A stretch of 64,000 bases of DNA from Trebonia sp963836195 (GTDB lineage: Bacteria; Actinomycetota; Actinomycetes; Streptosporangiales; Streptosporangiaceae). Each line of letters opens with the position of its first letter. Within the stretch, counting starts at the first letter, position 1. Where the stretch lies: NCBI GenBank assembly GCA_963836195.1, contig CAWIIX010000005.1:841979-905978 (forward strand). Direction: 5' to 3'. The notes beneath the pieces are model-generated. The model had not been told where the DNA came from, made no database searches, and saw only the letters and a program-made list of their open reading frames with translations. The translations under genes and the position numbers were made by a program. Shown piece after piece: positions 9,773 to 17,258 of this stretch.

Positions 9773-10561
9773 ATGGGTGACATCTGGGACGCGGGTCAGT
9801 ACCTGAGGTTCGGAGGAGAGCGGTCCCGCCCGTTCTTCGATCTGATCGCTCAGGTCGGCGCGGCCGACCCGCGCTACGTGGCCGACCTCGGGTGCGGCCC
9901 GGGCAACCTCACCGCCGCGCTCGCGCAGCGCTGGCCGCAGGCGTCGGTCGTGGGCGTGGACAACTCCCCGGAGATGATCGCCGCCGCGACCCGGGACGCC
10001 GCCCCCGGCCACCCGAACCTCACGTTCAGCATCGGCGACGTCTGGGACTGGCGGCCCGACCGCCCGGTGGACGTGCTCGCCTGCAACGCCGTGCTGCAGT
10101 GGGTGCCGGATCACCAGCGGCTGCTGCTGGACTGGGCGGAGCTGCTCGCCCCGGGTGGCTGGCTCGCCTTCCAGCTTCCCGGCAACTTCGACCAGCCCAG
10201 CCACGCCATCGTCCGTGAGCTCGCGCAGTCGCCGCGCTGGCGGCCCCTGCTGGCGGACGCGGAACTCAACCGGCAGGCGGGCGACCCCTCCGAGTACGTG
10301 GAACTGCTGGCCAGGCCCGGCTATCAGGTGGACGCCTGGGAGACCAGCTACCTGCACATCCTGCCCGGAGCGGACCCGGTGTTCGAGTGGACCAAGGGCA
10401 CGACGCTCCGGCCGGTGCTCGCCGCCCTCGACCCCGAGCAGGCGGCGGCGTTCACCAGCGAGTACGCCGAGCGGCTGCGGCAGGTCTACAAACCCCGCTC
10501 GTTCGGCACCATCTTCCCCTTCCGGCGCGTGTTCACCGTGGTCCACAGCCTGACGGCCTGA
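9773..10561 (+). CDS. tam: class I SAM-dependent methyltransferase, trans-aconitate 2-methyltransferase type
   Basis: A protein of 262 residues. The N-terminal WDAGQYLRFGGERSRPFFDL and the SAM-binding VADLGCGPGNLT (about residues 38-49), followed by GVDNSPEMI, are diagnostic of Tam-like enzymes, which methylate trans-aconitate to relieve aconitase inhibition. CNAVLQWVPDH and FQLPGNFDQPSH are also conserved in the group. It is divergent from a MarR regulator. The ATG follows an AACGGAG-type site. The Tam assignment rests on motif similarity; other small carboxylates are possible substrates. Confidence 0.82.
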   Translation: MGDIWDAGQYLRFGGERSRPFFDLIAQVGAADPRYVADLGCGPGNLTAALAQRWPQASVVGVDNSPEMIAAATRDAAPGHPNLTFSIGDVWDWRPDRPVDVLACNAVLQWVPDHQRLLLDWAELLAPGGWLAFQLPGNFDQPSHAIVRELAQSPRWRPLLADAELNRQAGDPSEYVELLARPGYQVDAWETSYLHILPGADPVFEWTKGTTLRPVLAALDPEQAAAFTSEYAERLRQVYKPRSFGTIFPFRRVFTVVHSLTA

Positions 10562-10638
10562 TCCGTGTCCGCTGAGGGACTTATCCGTATCTAACAATTC
10601 CTATTGAGTAACTAGAGATTTGGTGCCATGATCGTCTC

Positions 10639-11142
10639 GTGGAACAGACGATCATCACTGAGCAGCGGATTCTCACTCCCGGGCCACTTACCCCCGGGCA
10701 GTTGGCGGCCGAGGTGCAGCGCCTCACCGCAAGTCCGGCCGAGTGGGTGGCCCGGGTGCGGCTCGATCCCGAGGGCCGGTGGTACGAGCGGATCCACATG
10801 ACCGATGACTACGAGGTATGGCTGATCAGCTGGCTGCCCGGGCAGTCGACCGGATTCCACGATCATGGCGCGTCGGCCGGGGCGTTCGGCGTGGTGTGGG
10901 GCGCGCTCGAGGAGAGCGTGGCACCTCGCCGGGGCGCCGGGCCGCGTCCGGCCACCAGGGTGACCTCGGGCGACGTGCGCTCGTTCGGCCCGCGCTACGT
11001 GCACGACGTGCAGAATTCGGCGACCGGCTCGGTCGCGGTCAGCGTGCACGCCTACTCGCCCCCGCTATCATCGATGACCAGGTACAACGTGACCTCCAGC
11101 GGCCTCGCGGTGGCCGGGACGGAAGGGGCAGGCGACTGGTGA
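10639..11142 (+). CDS. cysteine dioxygenase-type cupin
   Basis: A cupin of 167 residues. The first motif FHDHGASAGAFGVVWG contains the paired histidines of the non-haem iron site. The second, SFGPRYVHDVQN, supplies the third histidine, as in type I cysteine dioxygenases that oxidise cysteine to cysteine sulfinate. It starts at GTG 10639 with a weak upstream site. Its stop overlaps the start of a rhodanese gene (GTGA), a pairing common in actinomycetes, suggesting linked sulfur handling. Related thiol dioxygenases (3-mercaptopropionate) cannot be excluded. Confidence 0.85.
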   Translation: MEQTIITEQRILTPGPLTPGQLAAEVQRLTASPAEWVARVRLDPEGRWYERIHMTDDYEVWLISWLPGQSTGFHDHGASAGAFGVVWGALEESVAPRRGAGPRPATRVTSGDVRSFGPRYVHDVQNSATGSVAVSVHAYSPPLSSMTRYNVTSSGLAVAGTEGAGDW

Positions 11143-11627
11143 ACGGCAGACCCGCTGGGGCGCGCTCCATCGACGAGATCCTGGCATCCGCGCGTGACCG
11201 CATCGATCGGGTGACCCCCGACCAGGCGTTTGCCGAGCTGTGCGCGGGCGCGGCGCTGATCGACATCCGGCCCGCCGCCCAGCGGGCCGAGCACGGCGAG
11301 ATCCCCGGTTCGGTGATCATCGAGCGGAACCACCTCGAGTGGCGACTCGATCCCGACGGCAACGCCCGGCTGCCCTGGGTAGCGGGCTATGACCTGCGGC
11401 CGATCGTGATCTGCAACGAGGGCTACACCTCCAGCCTGGCCGCCGCCGCGCTGCAGGACCTCGGCCTGGCCCGCGCGACCGACGTGATCGGCGGCTACCA
11501 GGCCTGGCAGGCGGCCGGCCTGCCGACCGCCCGGCCGGAGGAACGCGCCGTCGTCCTCGCCCCCGGGGCCGGGCCCGCGTACACGCTGAACGAGCCGTTC
11601 AGCAACGCCAGCCGCTGCTCCGCTTAG
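11139..11627 (+). CDS. rhodanese-like sulfurtransferase
   Basis: A single rhodanese domain of 162 residues starting at GTG 11139 inside the end of the dioxygenase gene; GGAAGGGGCAGG lies just upstream. The substrate segment LIDIRPAAQRAEHGEIPGSVII and the active-site loop ICNEGYTSS, with the catalytic cysteine, are clear, so persulfide transfer is expected. The C-terminus after the domain (AYTLNEPFSNASRCSA) is polar and of unknown use. Translational coupling to the cysteine dioxygenase suggests a role in persulfide or sulfite balance during cysteine breakdown. Confidence 0.88.
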   Translation: MNGRPAGARSIDEILASARDRIDRVTPDQAFAELCAGAALIDIRPAAQRAEHGEIPGSVIIERNHLEWRLDPDGNARLPWVAGYDLRPIVICNEGYTSSLAAAALQDLGLARATDVIGGYQAWQAAGLPTARPEERAVVLAPGAGPAYTLNEPFSNASRCSA

Positions 11628-11729
11628 CCGTTACCGGAGTCTTGGGCGCGCTCGCGGCCCTCGCGCTGTGGTGGGGGACCCGGGCTTATCAGCAGGCCAT
11701 GGCGTAGCGGCCCGACGTGTGACTTGGCG

Positions 11730-12176
11730 TCAGGCAGAGCGGCGCAGCCGACGGGCGCAGCAGGCGAAGATCGCGATGAGCAGGATGTCGGCGGGAACCT
11801 GCTCCCAGCGGTGGTCGACGATGCCCACGATCCCCAGCAGGAACTCGGCGAACACCGCCTGCATCAGGGTTCCGGTCAGGACACGCCAGCTGCGGGTGAT
11901 CAGCGGCATCACGAGCGCGGCCGCCAGTGCGATGTCATACGCGGCCGCGTACCGCGCATACACCCGCGTCGCGCCGGTCACGTGCTGTCCCACGCCGAGG
12001 ATGGTGGCCGGGCTGACGAGCGCGCCGTAGGCCAGGCTGGCGACGCCCAGCGCGCCAACGATGACCCCGGCATAGAGCCACCAGGGCTGTCGTCCGGCTT
12101 GAACTGAGCGGGGTGTTGCGGTCATGGCGGCGTCCGCGCGGGGTTCCGGCTCCGGGACGTGGCTGATGGCGGTCAT
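11730..12176 (-). CDS. small four-helix membrane protein, function unknown
   Basis: A protein of 148 residues. After a 30-residue polar N-terminus come about four hydrophobic segments (WLYAGVIVGALGVASLAYGAL, AAAYDIALAAALVMPLI, GTLMQAVFAEFLLGIVGIV, ADILLIAIFACCA) and a basic C-terminus. I do not recognise a catalytic motif; it has the look of DoxX-like or DUF-type integral membrane proteins. The ATG has a GAGAGAGG site. The gene is divergent from a TetR regulator across a 42-bp palindrome and is probably its target. Confidence 0.75.
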   Translation of the reverse strand: MTAISHVPEPEPRADAAMTATPRSVQAGRQPWWLYAGVIVGALGVASLAYGALVSPATILGVGQHVTGATRVYARYAAAYDIALAAALVMPLITRSWRVLTGTLMQAVFAEFLLGIVGIVDHRWEQVPADILLIAIFACCARRLRRSA

Positions 12177-12199
12177 GCTGACCTCTCTCCACTGACAAC

Positions 12200-12241
12200 G
12201 CTAAGATATTAACACTAACGCCTTAGCGTTAATGTCTTAGC
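12200..12241. promoter_or_regulatory. 42-bp operator palindrome between divergent membrane protein and TetR genes
   Basis: Pairing position 12200 with 12241 and moving inward gives 18 matches in 21 pairs. The outer arms are GCTAAGA/TCTTAGC and the inner arms ATTAAC/GTTAAT. It is AT-rich compared with its surroundings and lies 24 bp upstream of the membrane-protein ATG. Size and position fit binding of two TetR dimers. Confidence 0.8.
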
Positions 12242-12302
12242 CTTAAGCTTCTGGCGCTAGGCTTGTCAAGAGCTGGACAGAAATTCCTGAGAGGATGGCA
12301 CG

Positions 12303-12929
12303 ATGGCTGCGCAGCAGAGCGCGCCCAGGGGTCGGCGGAGGAACCCGCGCGGCCAGGGTGACCGGCTGCGGACCGAACTGCTCGACGCGGCCGCCTCGAT
12401 GGTGGCGGCGGACGGGAATGCCCGCGGGCTGTCGCTCAGCTCGGTCGCCCGGAGCGTCGGCATCGCCGCGACCTCGGTGTACCTGCACTTCTCTGACATT
12501 GAAGAGCTCAAGCACGAACTCGTGGACCGCGGTTACGGCGAGATGAACTCCCGCCGCGCCGCCGCGACCGCCGGCATCACCGACCCCGGCGCCGTCGTCC
12601 TCGCGCGGTGGCGCAACTATGCGCACTTCGCGATCGACAACCCGGGTGTGTACCGGCTCATGTTCGGGTCCGAGCTGCCGCCGGCCAAGGCGTTCGATCG
12701 GCCCGATTCACCTGGCAGGCAGGCCTTCATGGACTCGGTTCAGTCGATCGCCCGGGCGCAGCAGGCCGGCCGGGTGACCGCCGCCGACGATCCATTCCGG
12801 TTGACCAGCCTGGTGTGGGCGGCCGTGCACGGCCTGGTGGCCCTGCGGATGGACCGGCCCAACTTCCCCTGGGCTGATCTGGATGCGATGGTCGATGAGA
12901 CCCTGCGCCGCCTGCTGCTTATCTCCTGA
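12303..12929 (+). CDS. TetR/AcrR family transcriptional regulator
   Basis: A protein of 208 residues. The N-terminal helix-turn-helix reads RTELLDAAASMVAADG...LSLSSVARSVGIAATSVYLHFSDIEEL, the standard TetR DNA-binding domain. The C-terminal ligand domain (FAIDNPGVYRLMFGSELPP and VWAAVHGLVALRMDRPNFPW) belongs to the WHG-type group. It is divergent from the small membrane protein and flanks the 42-bp palindrome, so local autoregulation is likely. Its stop is two bases from the convergent end of the next TetR gene. Confidence 0.92.
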   Translation: MAAQQSAPRGRRRNPRGQGDRLRTELLDAAASMVAADGNARGLSLSSVARSVGIAATSVYLHFSDIEELKHELVDRGYGEMNSRRAAATAGITDPGAVVLARWRNYAHFAIDNPGVYRLMFGSELPPAKAFDRPDSPGRQAFMDSVQSIARAQQAGRVTAADDPFRLTSLVWAAVHGLVALRMDRPNFPWADLDAMVDETLRRLLLIS

Positions 12930-12930
12930 G

Positions 12931-13544
12931 TCAGGTTTTGGCGTCGAGCTGGGAGAAGCCGTTCCAGGCGAGGTCGATCAGGTTCGAGGCAACCTGCTCG
13001 ACCTTCGGCTTGCGCGCGTCCAGCCACCACTGGCCGGTGAACGCGACCATGCCGACCATCATCTGGGAGTACATCGGGGCCAGCTTCGGGTCCCGGCCGC
13101 GGGACTTGAGGAAGTCGGCCATGATGTACTCCACCTGGCCCGCGATGTCGGCCAGGAGCGTGCCGTAGGTGCCGCCTTCGGCCCCCGGGCTCGAGTCCCT
13201 GACCAAGATCCGGAAGCCGTCGGCGTTGTCCTCGATGTACTTAGCAGCGAAACGGTGGCGGCCTCGAACTTGGGACGGGAGTGCGGCGCCTCGAACAGGA
13301 CCGTGGTCATGGACGAAAGTCGCTCTACCTCGCGGTCAACGACGACGGCGTAGAGGCCTTCCTTACCGCCGAAGTGCTCGTAGACAACGGGCTTGGAGAC
13401 GCCTGCCTGAGCCGCGATCTCCTCGATCGAGGTGCCTTCGAATCCCCGCTCCGCGAATAGCCGCCTGCCGATGTCGAGCAACTGCTGGCGCCGTTCTTGG
13501 CCGGTCATCCGCTTTCGGTTGGGTTTTGGGGATTGTTCGGTCAC
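12931..13544 (-). CDS. TetR family regulator next to desaturase, frameshifted at about 13248
   Basis: The N-terminal DNA-binding half (GQERRQQLLDIGRRLFAERGFEG...GVSKPVVYEHFGGKEGLYAVV) reads in one frame from ATG 13544. The ligand half (YIEDNADGFRILVRDSS...YSQMMVGMVAFTGQWWLDARKPK) reads in another, down to the stop at 12931. A single missing base near 13248 (a C on the + strand) restores a 204-residue protein with the sequence VSAAKYIEDN at the join. No other damage is seen, so a sequencing indel is the simplest explanation. It lies 15 bases downstream of the desaturase on the same strand and is a plausible regulator of membrane-lipid desaturation. Confidence 0.85.
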
Positions 13545-13559
13545 CGAAACATCATCGCG

Positions 13560-14567
13560 TTATGCCGCCGCCTTGTCAGTACGGGTTACCGTTTTGACAC
13601 TGCGCTTGGTCATCGAGCCGAGACTGCGCGTCGCGTTCGCCGGACGCTTGGCCTCGAGCCTGGCCTCGTCCGGCCAGCGGACGTCGTAGGCCCAGCCGAG
13701 CTGCTCGAACCATCGGATCACCCGGGCGGACTGGTCGATCTGGCCCTTGAGGGCGCCGTGCCTGGCGCAGGTCGGGTCCACGTGGTGCAGGTTGTGCCAG
13801 GACTCGCCGAACGAGGCGATCGCCAGCCAGGAGACGTTCCGCGACTTGTCGCGGGACTCCCAGTCCTTGTTGCCGAACGTGTGGCAGATCGAGTTAATCG
13901 ACCAGGTCACGTGGTGCAGCAGGGTGATGCGGACCAGGCCGGCCCAGAAGAACGCGGTGATCGCGCCGTGCCAGGACATCCCCCACAGGCCGCCGATCAG
14001 CGCCGGGCCGAGCAGCGATACCCCGACGAGAGGGGCGAACAGCTTGTCCACCCGCGCGATGTTCTTGTCGGCGAGCAGGTCGGGGGAGAACTTCTCCTGC
14101 GAGGTCTGGTTCGGGTCGAAGAGCCAGAGAATGTGGGCGTAGAACAGTCCCTTGGCCAGGGCCCTGGCGTTATCCCCGTAGCGCCACGGCGAGTGCGGGT
14201 CGCCCTCGCGGTCGCTGTACTTGTGGTGCTTCCTGTGGTCGGAGACCCAGGTGATCACGGGGCCCTGCATGGCCATGGTGCCGGCGACCGCCAGCGCGAC
14301 CCGAAGCGGGGTCTTCGCCTTGAACGAGCCGTGGGTGAAGTACCGGTGGTAGCCGACGGTGATGCCAAGCCCGGTCACCCAGTAGAAGACGGCCGCGATC
14401 ACGACATCGTGCCAGCCGAGCCCCCACCCCCAGGCGAACGGGATCGCGGCGATGAGCGCCAGCATCGGAACGCCGACGAAGACGCCGGTGATGATCTGCT
14501 GGGCCAGCGAGGCCGGTTTGTCTTCGAACTCGGACTTCGGGGCACGGAGGTTGGTTGCCGTTGCCAT
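13560..14567 (-). CDS. acyl-CoA / fatty-acid delta-9 desaturase
   Basis: Integral-membrane di-iron desaturase of 335 residues. All three histidine boxes are visible: HRYFTH, HRKHH and HNLHH. Paired hydrophobic hairpins occur near the N-terminus and after the second box. It introduces a cis double bond into acyl chains using O2 and reduced ferredoxin, adjusting membrane fluidity. I start at ATG 14567 (MATATNLRAP), since AGGGAG lies four bases upstream and family similarity begins there. Upstream codons are Arg-rich noise. A TetR gene follows on the same strand and an inverted-repeat cluster precedes it. Confidence 0.93.
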   Translation of the reverse strand: MATATNLRAPKSEFEDKPASLAQQIITGVFVGVPMLALIAAIPFAWGWGLGWHDVVIAAVFYWVTGLGITVGYHRYFTHGSFKAKTPLRVALAVAGTMAMQGPVITWVSDHRKHHKYSDREGDPHSPWRYGDNARALAKGLFYAHILWLFDPNQTSQEKFSPDLLADKNIARVDKLFAPLVGVSLLGPALIGGLWGMSWHGAITAFFWAGLVRITLLHHVTWSINSICHTFGNKDWESRDKSRNVSWLAIASFGESWHNLHHVDPTCARHGALKGQIDQSARVIRWFEQLGWAYDVRWPDEARLEAKRPANATRSLGSMTKRSVKTVTRTDKAAA

Positions 14568-14616
14568 GGATCTCCCTGTGGGTAAGGCGCCTGCGGGCCG
14601 CCGCCTTGTACGCTTA

Positions 14617-14648
14617 CGTAACCGTAGCCTACGACACCGTAGGTTGCG
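14617..14648. promoter_or_regulatory. iterated CGTAG/CTACG operator-like repeats upstream of desaturase
   Basis: CGTAG-n1-CTACG (14623-14633) and CCTACG-n4-CGTAGG (14628-14643) are perfect inverted repeats. The flanks CGTAACC/GGTTGCG (14617-14623 and 14642-14648) also pair with one mismatch. The cluster is 50-80 bp upstream of the desaturase ATG, a fitting place for the neighbouring TetR protein to bind. Confidence 0.6.
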
Positions 14649-14843
14649 CAAGGTTCTCAGATGAACTCTTCCAAAAGCCCAGGTAAAGCCGTCGTTGGCA
14701 TCGGCGTCGGCCGCAACGAACCCACGTCACCGCCGTAAGTCATCTACCAGCCGACGTCGCCACTAAACGTGGCGACGTCGGCCGGGCTCTCCACCTCTCC
14801 CGCGCCGCTGACACGCCGTTCCCGGTAGAGTTATCGGCAGCAA

Positions 14844-14916
14844 TCCCGGATCGTCTAGCCTGGCAGGACAAGCGGTTTTGGTCCGCTCAACGAGGGTTCG
14901 AATCCTTCTCCGGGAG
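14844..14916 (+). tRNA. tRNA-Gln (anticodon TTG)
   Basis: 73 nt. The acceptor TCCCGGA (14844-14850) pairs with TCCGGGA (14909-14915), followed by discriminator G. The anticodon stem AGCGG/CCGCT closes the loop TTTTGGT, giving anticodon TTG. The T arm is GAGGG-TTCGAAT-CCTTC with one G-T pair. CCA is not encoded. The 3' end of the HTH gene at 14925 lies eight bases away on the other strand. Confidence 0.92.
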
Positions 14917-14924
14917 CTGTGCAG

Positions 14925-15802
14925 CTAGGAAGGCGGGTTCGAAACCTGACCCTCGTCTCCGGTTGGATCCGCCATGATCGCCTGTGCCCAGCCCTCGATC
15001 CTCCTCAGCAGAACGCTGCTCTGGTGGACACCGATCCGTAGGCAGCCGTGGTAGTCCTCGCCAACGTTCTTTCGCGTGGTCTTTGGGTTGTGGCGCTTGA
15101 GCGACGGCTTGTTGAACTGCCCTGAGCTTGCCTGCGTAACCTCGAGCCAGAACTGCTGGGCGGCTGCCACGTCTCCGCTCTCGTGGATGCACACGGTGAA
15201 AACCAGATCGCTTCGCGAGATACCCGCTGTGTCCAGGAAGCGAAGAAAGAGCTGGATCAGACCCGGATCGCTGTTCACGAAGACAACGCAATAGAGCTGG
15301 CGGTGCGGTTTGGACTTTGCGCCCTCGCACCAGTAGGAGATGGCGCCGGCGATGAGGATCTCCCTGGGCGTGAGTCCGCCGATTTCGGCGGCGGCAGCGA
15401 TCCGCTCGTTCGCCTGGTGCGCCTGGCGCACCCTGCGCTCCTTCTCCCAGTACCGGCGGGCCCCTTCCGCCGAGCGCCTGCGGTTCTCTTCATAGCTGAG
15501 CCCGGGCGGGGAGGGAAGGTCCTTACCCAGAGGGAGACGGAGCTCTTGGATACGCCGAGTCGGGCGGTGATCTGGTTGTAGTTCAGCCCCTCGGCGCGCA
15601 GCTCGCGGGCCTTGTCGCGCAGATCATCCTTGGCGTTCGGGCGGCGCGTCCAGTCGGGAGGCGGCACGCCTCGTAGAAGTCCGTTGAGCGTGCTGCGGCC
15701 CGTCAACCCGAGAATCGCCTGTATTTCACGGCGGGACTTGCCTGCGCGGCGGAGGGCGATTGCTCGCTCGCGCAAACGATCAAGCTCTTCTTTGGTTCTC
15801 AT
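14925..15802 (-). CDS. HTH protein with LAGLIDADG-like C-terminal domain, frameshifted near 15508
   Basis: Two open frames join into one protein of about 292 residues if one base is added in a C-rich run near 15506-15512. The N-terminal part has two helix-turn-helix-like units: RRAGKSRREIQAILGLTGRSTL and LRAEGLNYNQITARLGVSKSSVSLWVR. The C-terminal part contains ILIAGAISYWCEGAK and later VVFVNSDPGLIQLFLRFLD, which resemble the first helix and saddle of LAGLIDADG endonuclease-like folds. The gene ends eight bases from tRNA-Gln. I do not know its function. A site-specific DNA-binding or homing-type protein is an inference. Confidence 0.65.
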
Positions 15803-15841
15803 ACTCGAATTTTAGGTCGAGCATCTGACATTCGAGCGGGC

Positions 15842-16480
15842 TTAAGCGGGTACGGGAGGCTCGCCGTCACCAGGGGAGGCCGGAGTCGCCGTTTCCGCTT
15901 CCCCCGCCTTCTGCGCGGCCCGTTCGAAGGCGTCTTCGAGCTCGTTGAGCAGGACCTTCACGAAGCCGCGCCCCTCCTTGCCCGCGAGCTTCGGCGCCAC
16001 CGCCTTCTTCAGCCCGTGCGGCAGCAGGTCGAGGGGGAGCAGCACCGGCACGAACAGGTACACCGCCGGCGCCATGATCAGCGCGGCCAGCGCCAGCCCG
16101 ATGGTGATGACGGAGAACATCGCGAGGCCGGAGTCGCCGGGCCCGGCCTCGTCGCCGAGCCAGACCAGGCTGAGCAGCTCGGTGATCGCCAGCAGCACGA
16201 ACACGACGAGCCAGACGATCGCGCTCGTGATCGCGAGTGCCCGCTCGATGACGTAGGCCTTCGACACGCCGGGAACGCCCTTGAAGTACTCGAGCACCTC
16301 CGACGGCGGCCTGGCCGGGTCGAACTCGTGCGAGGCCTGATGGGCCTCGAACTTCTTCTCCCACTCCTCGTCCGGGCGGCGCAGCCGGTCGCGGACGGCG
16401 CGGGCCTCGGCGCCTGCGGCGAGGGCGAGGATGGGAACCGTCACCGTGACGGCCGAGGCGAACGCTTCGGTCATTTGCAC
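15842..16480 (-). CDS. membrane protein of unknown function with two to three transmembrane helices
   Basis: A protein of 212 residues starting at GTG 16480 (an in-frame ATG lies six bases later; neither has a strong ribosome site). A first hydrophobic stretch (AFASAVTVTVPILALAAGA) precedes a charged segment (RAVRDRLRRPDEEWEKKFEAHQ). Then come IVWLVVFVLLAITELLSLVWL and LAALIMAPAVYLFVPVLLPL, and a charged, coiled-coil-like tail ending in Pro/Gly-rich sequence. I recognise no family motif. It is a stand-alone gene on the reverse strand. Confidence 0.65.
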   Translation of the reverse strand: MQMTEAFASAVTVTVPILALAAGAEARAVRDRLRRPDEEWEKKFEAHQASHEFDPARPPSEVLEYFKGVPGVSKAYVIERALAITSAIVWLVVFVLLAITELLSLVWLGDEAGPGDSGLAMFSVITIGLALAALIMAPAVYLFVPVLLPLDLLPHGLKKAVAPKLAGKEGRGFVKVLLNELEDAFERAAQKAGEAETATPASPGDGEPPVPA

Positions 16481-16604
16481 CGAAAAATGGTCCCGTAAAC
16501 GGGATCAATTGGTCAACCGAGCCGTCCGGCCTGTGGATAATCTGTGCCCAAGTTGTTGAGGGTGTGTGGATAAGCGCCGCTCCACTGGGGATGGCGGGCC
16601 CGCG

Positions 16605-17258
16605 CTACGGGCGAGCGGGCCTTTCCGGGGTGAGCAGACCGCGGTTGAAGCCCTCGGCGACGGCGGCGGCGCGGTCGGTCACGCCCAGCTTGGCGTAGAT
16701 GTGCAGCAGGTGGGTCTTCACCGTCGCCTCGCTGATGAACAGCCTGGCTGCGGCCTCCCGGTTGGTGGTGCCGGCCGCCACCAGCCCGAGGACCTCGAGC
16801 TCACGCTGGCTGAGGATCTCCGGCTCGGGCGTCCTGACCCGGCTCATCAGCCGGGTTGCCACCGACGGGGCGAGCACGCTCTGGCCTTGCGCGGCGGCCC
16901 GAACGGCCCGCAGCAGTTCGGCCCGGGGCGCGTCCTTGAGCAGGTAGCCGGTCGCGCCCGCCTCGATCGCCGGCAGCACGTAGCTGTCGGTGTCGTAGGT
17001 GGTCAGCACCAGCACCCGAGCCGGGCTATCGCGCCGGCTGAGCTCCGCGATCGCGGTCACCCCGTCCATGCCCGGCATCCGCAGGTCCATCAGGATCACG
17101 TCGGGCCTGGCCGCCTGGGCGAGCCGGAGCGCCTCGGAACCGTCGGCTGCCTCGCCGACCACCACGAAGTCGGGATCGGCGGCGAACATGCCGCTCAGCC
17201 CGTCCCTGACGACGGGGTGGTCGTCGGCGATGAGCACCCTGATCGGCGGGGCGCTCAC
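16605..17258 (-). CDS. NarL/LuxR family response regulator
   Basis: A protein of 217 residues. The receiver domain has IADDHPVVRDG (acidic pocket), the phospho-acceptor aspartate in DVILMDLRMPGMDG and the conserved lysine in YLLKDAPR. The C-terminal LuxR helix-turn-helix is LSQRELEVLGLVAAGTTNREAAARLFISEATVKTHL. It starts at GTG 17258, overlapping the kinase stop by four bases (GTGA). The pair is downstream of and co-directional with an ABC exporter, so it probably controls that transporter in response to envelope stress or peptides. Confidence 0.93.
   Translation of the reverse strand: MSAPPIRVLIADDHPVVRDGLSGMFAADPDFVVVGEAADGSEALRLAQAARPDVILMDLRMPGMDGVTAIAELSRRDSPARVLVLTTYDTDSYVLPAIEAGATGYLLKDAPRAELLRAVRAAAQGQSVLAPSVATRLMSRVRTPEPEILSQRELEVLGLVAAGTTNREAAARLFISEATVKTHLLHIYAKLGVTDRAAAVAEGFNRGLLTPERPARP

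Noticed and set aside
11628..11707. Short hydrophobic frame after the rhodanese gene (VLGALAALALWWGTRAYQQAMA)
   Set aside because: It looks like a membrane helix but has no good start codon or ribosome site, and the only upstream frame overlaps the rhodanese coding region. Not enough to call a gene.
14844..15802. Integrated mobile element at tRNA-Gln
   Set aside because: No integrase, excision factor or repeated tRNA 3' end was found within the window; only the HTH gene itself suggests it.
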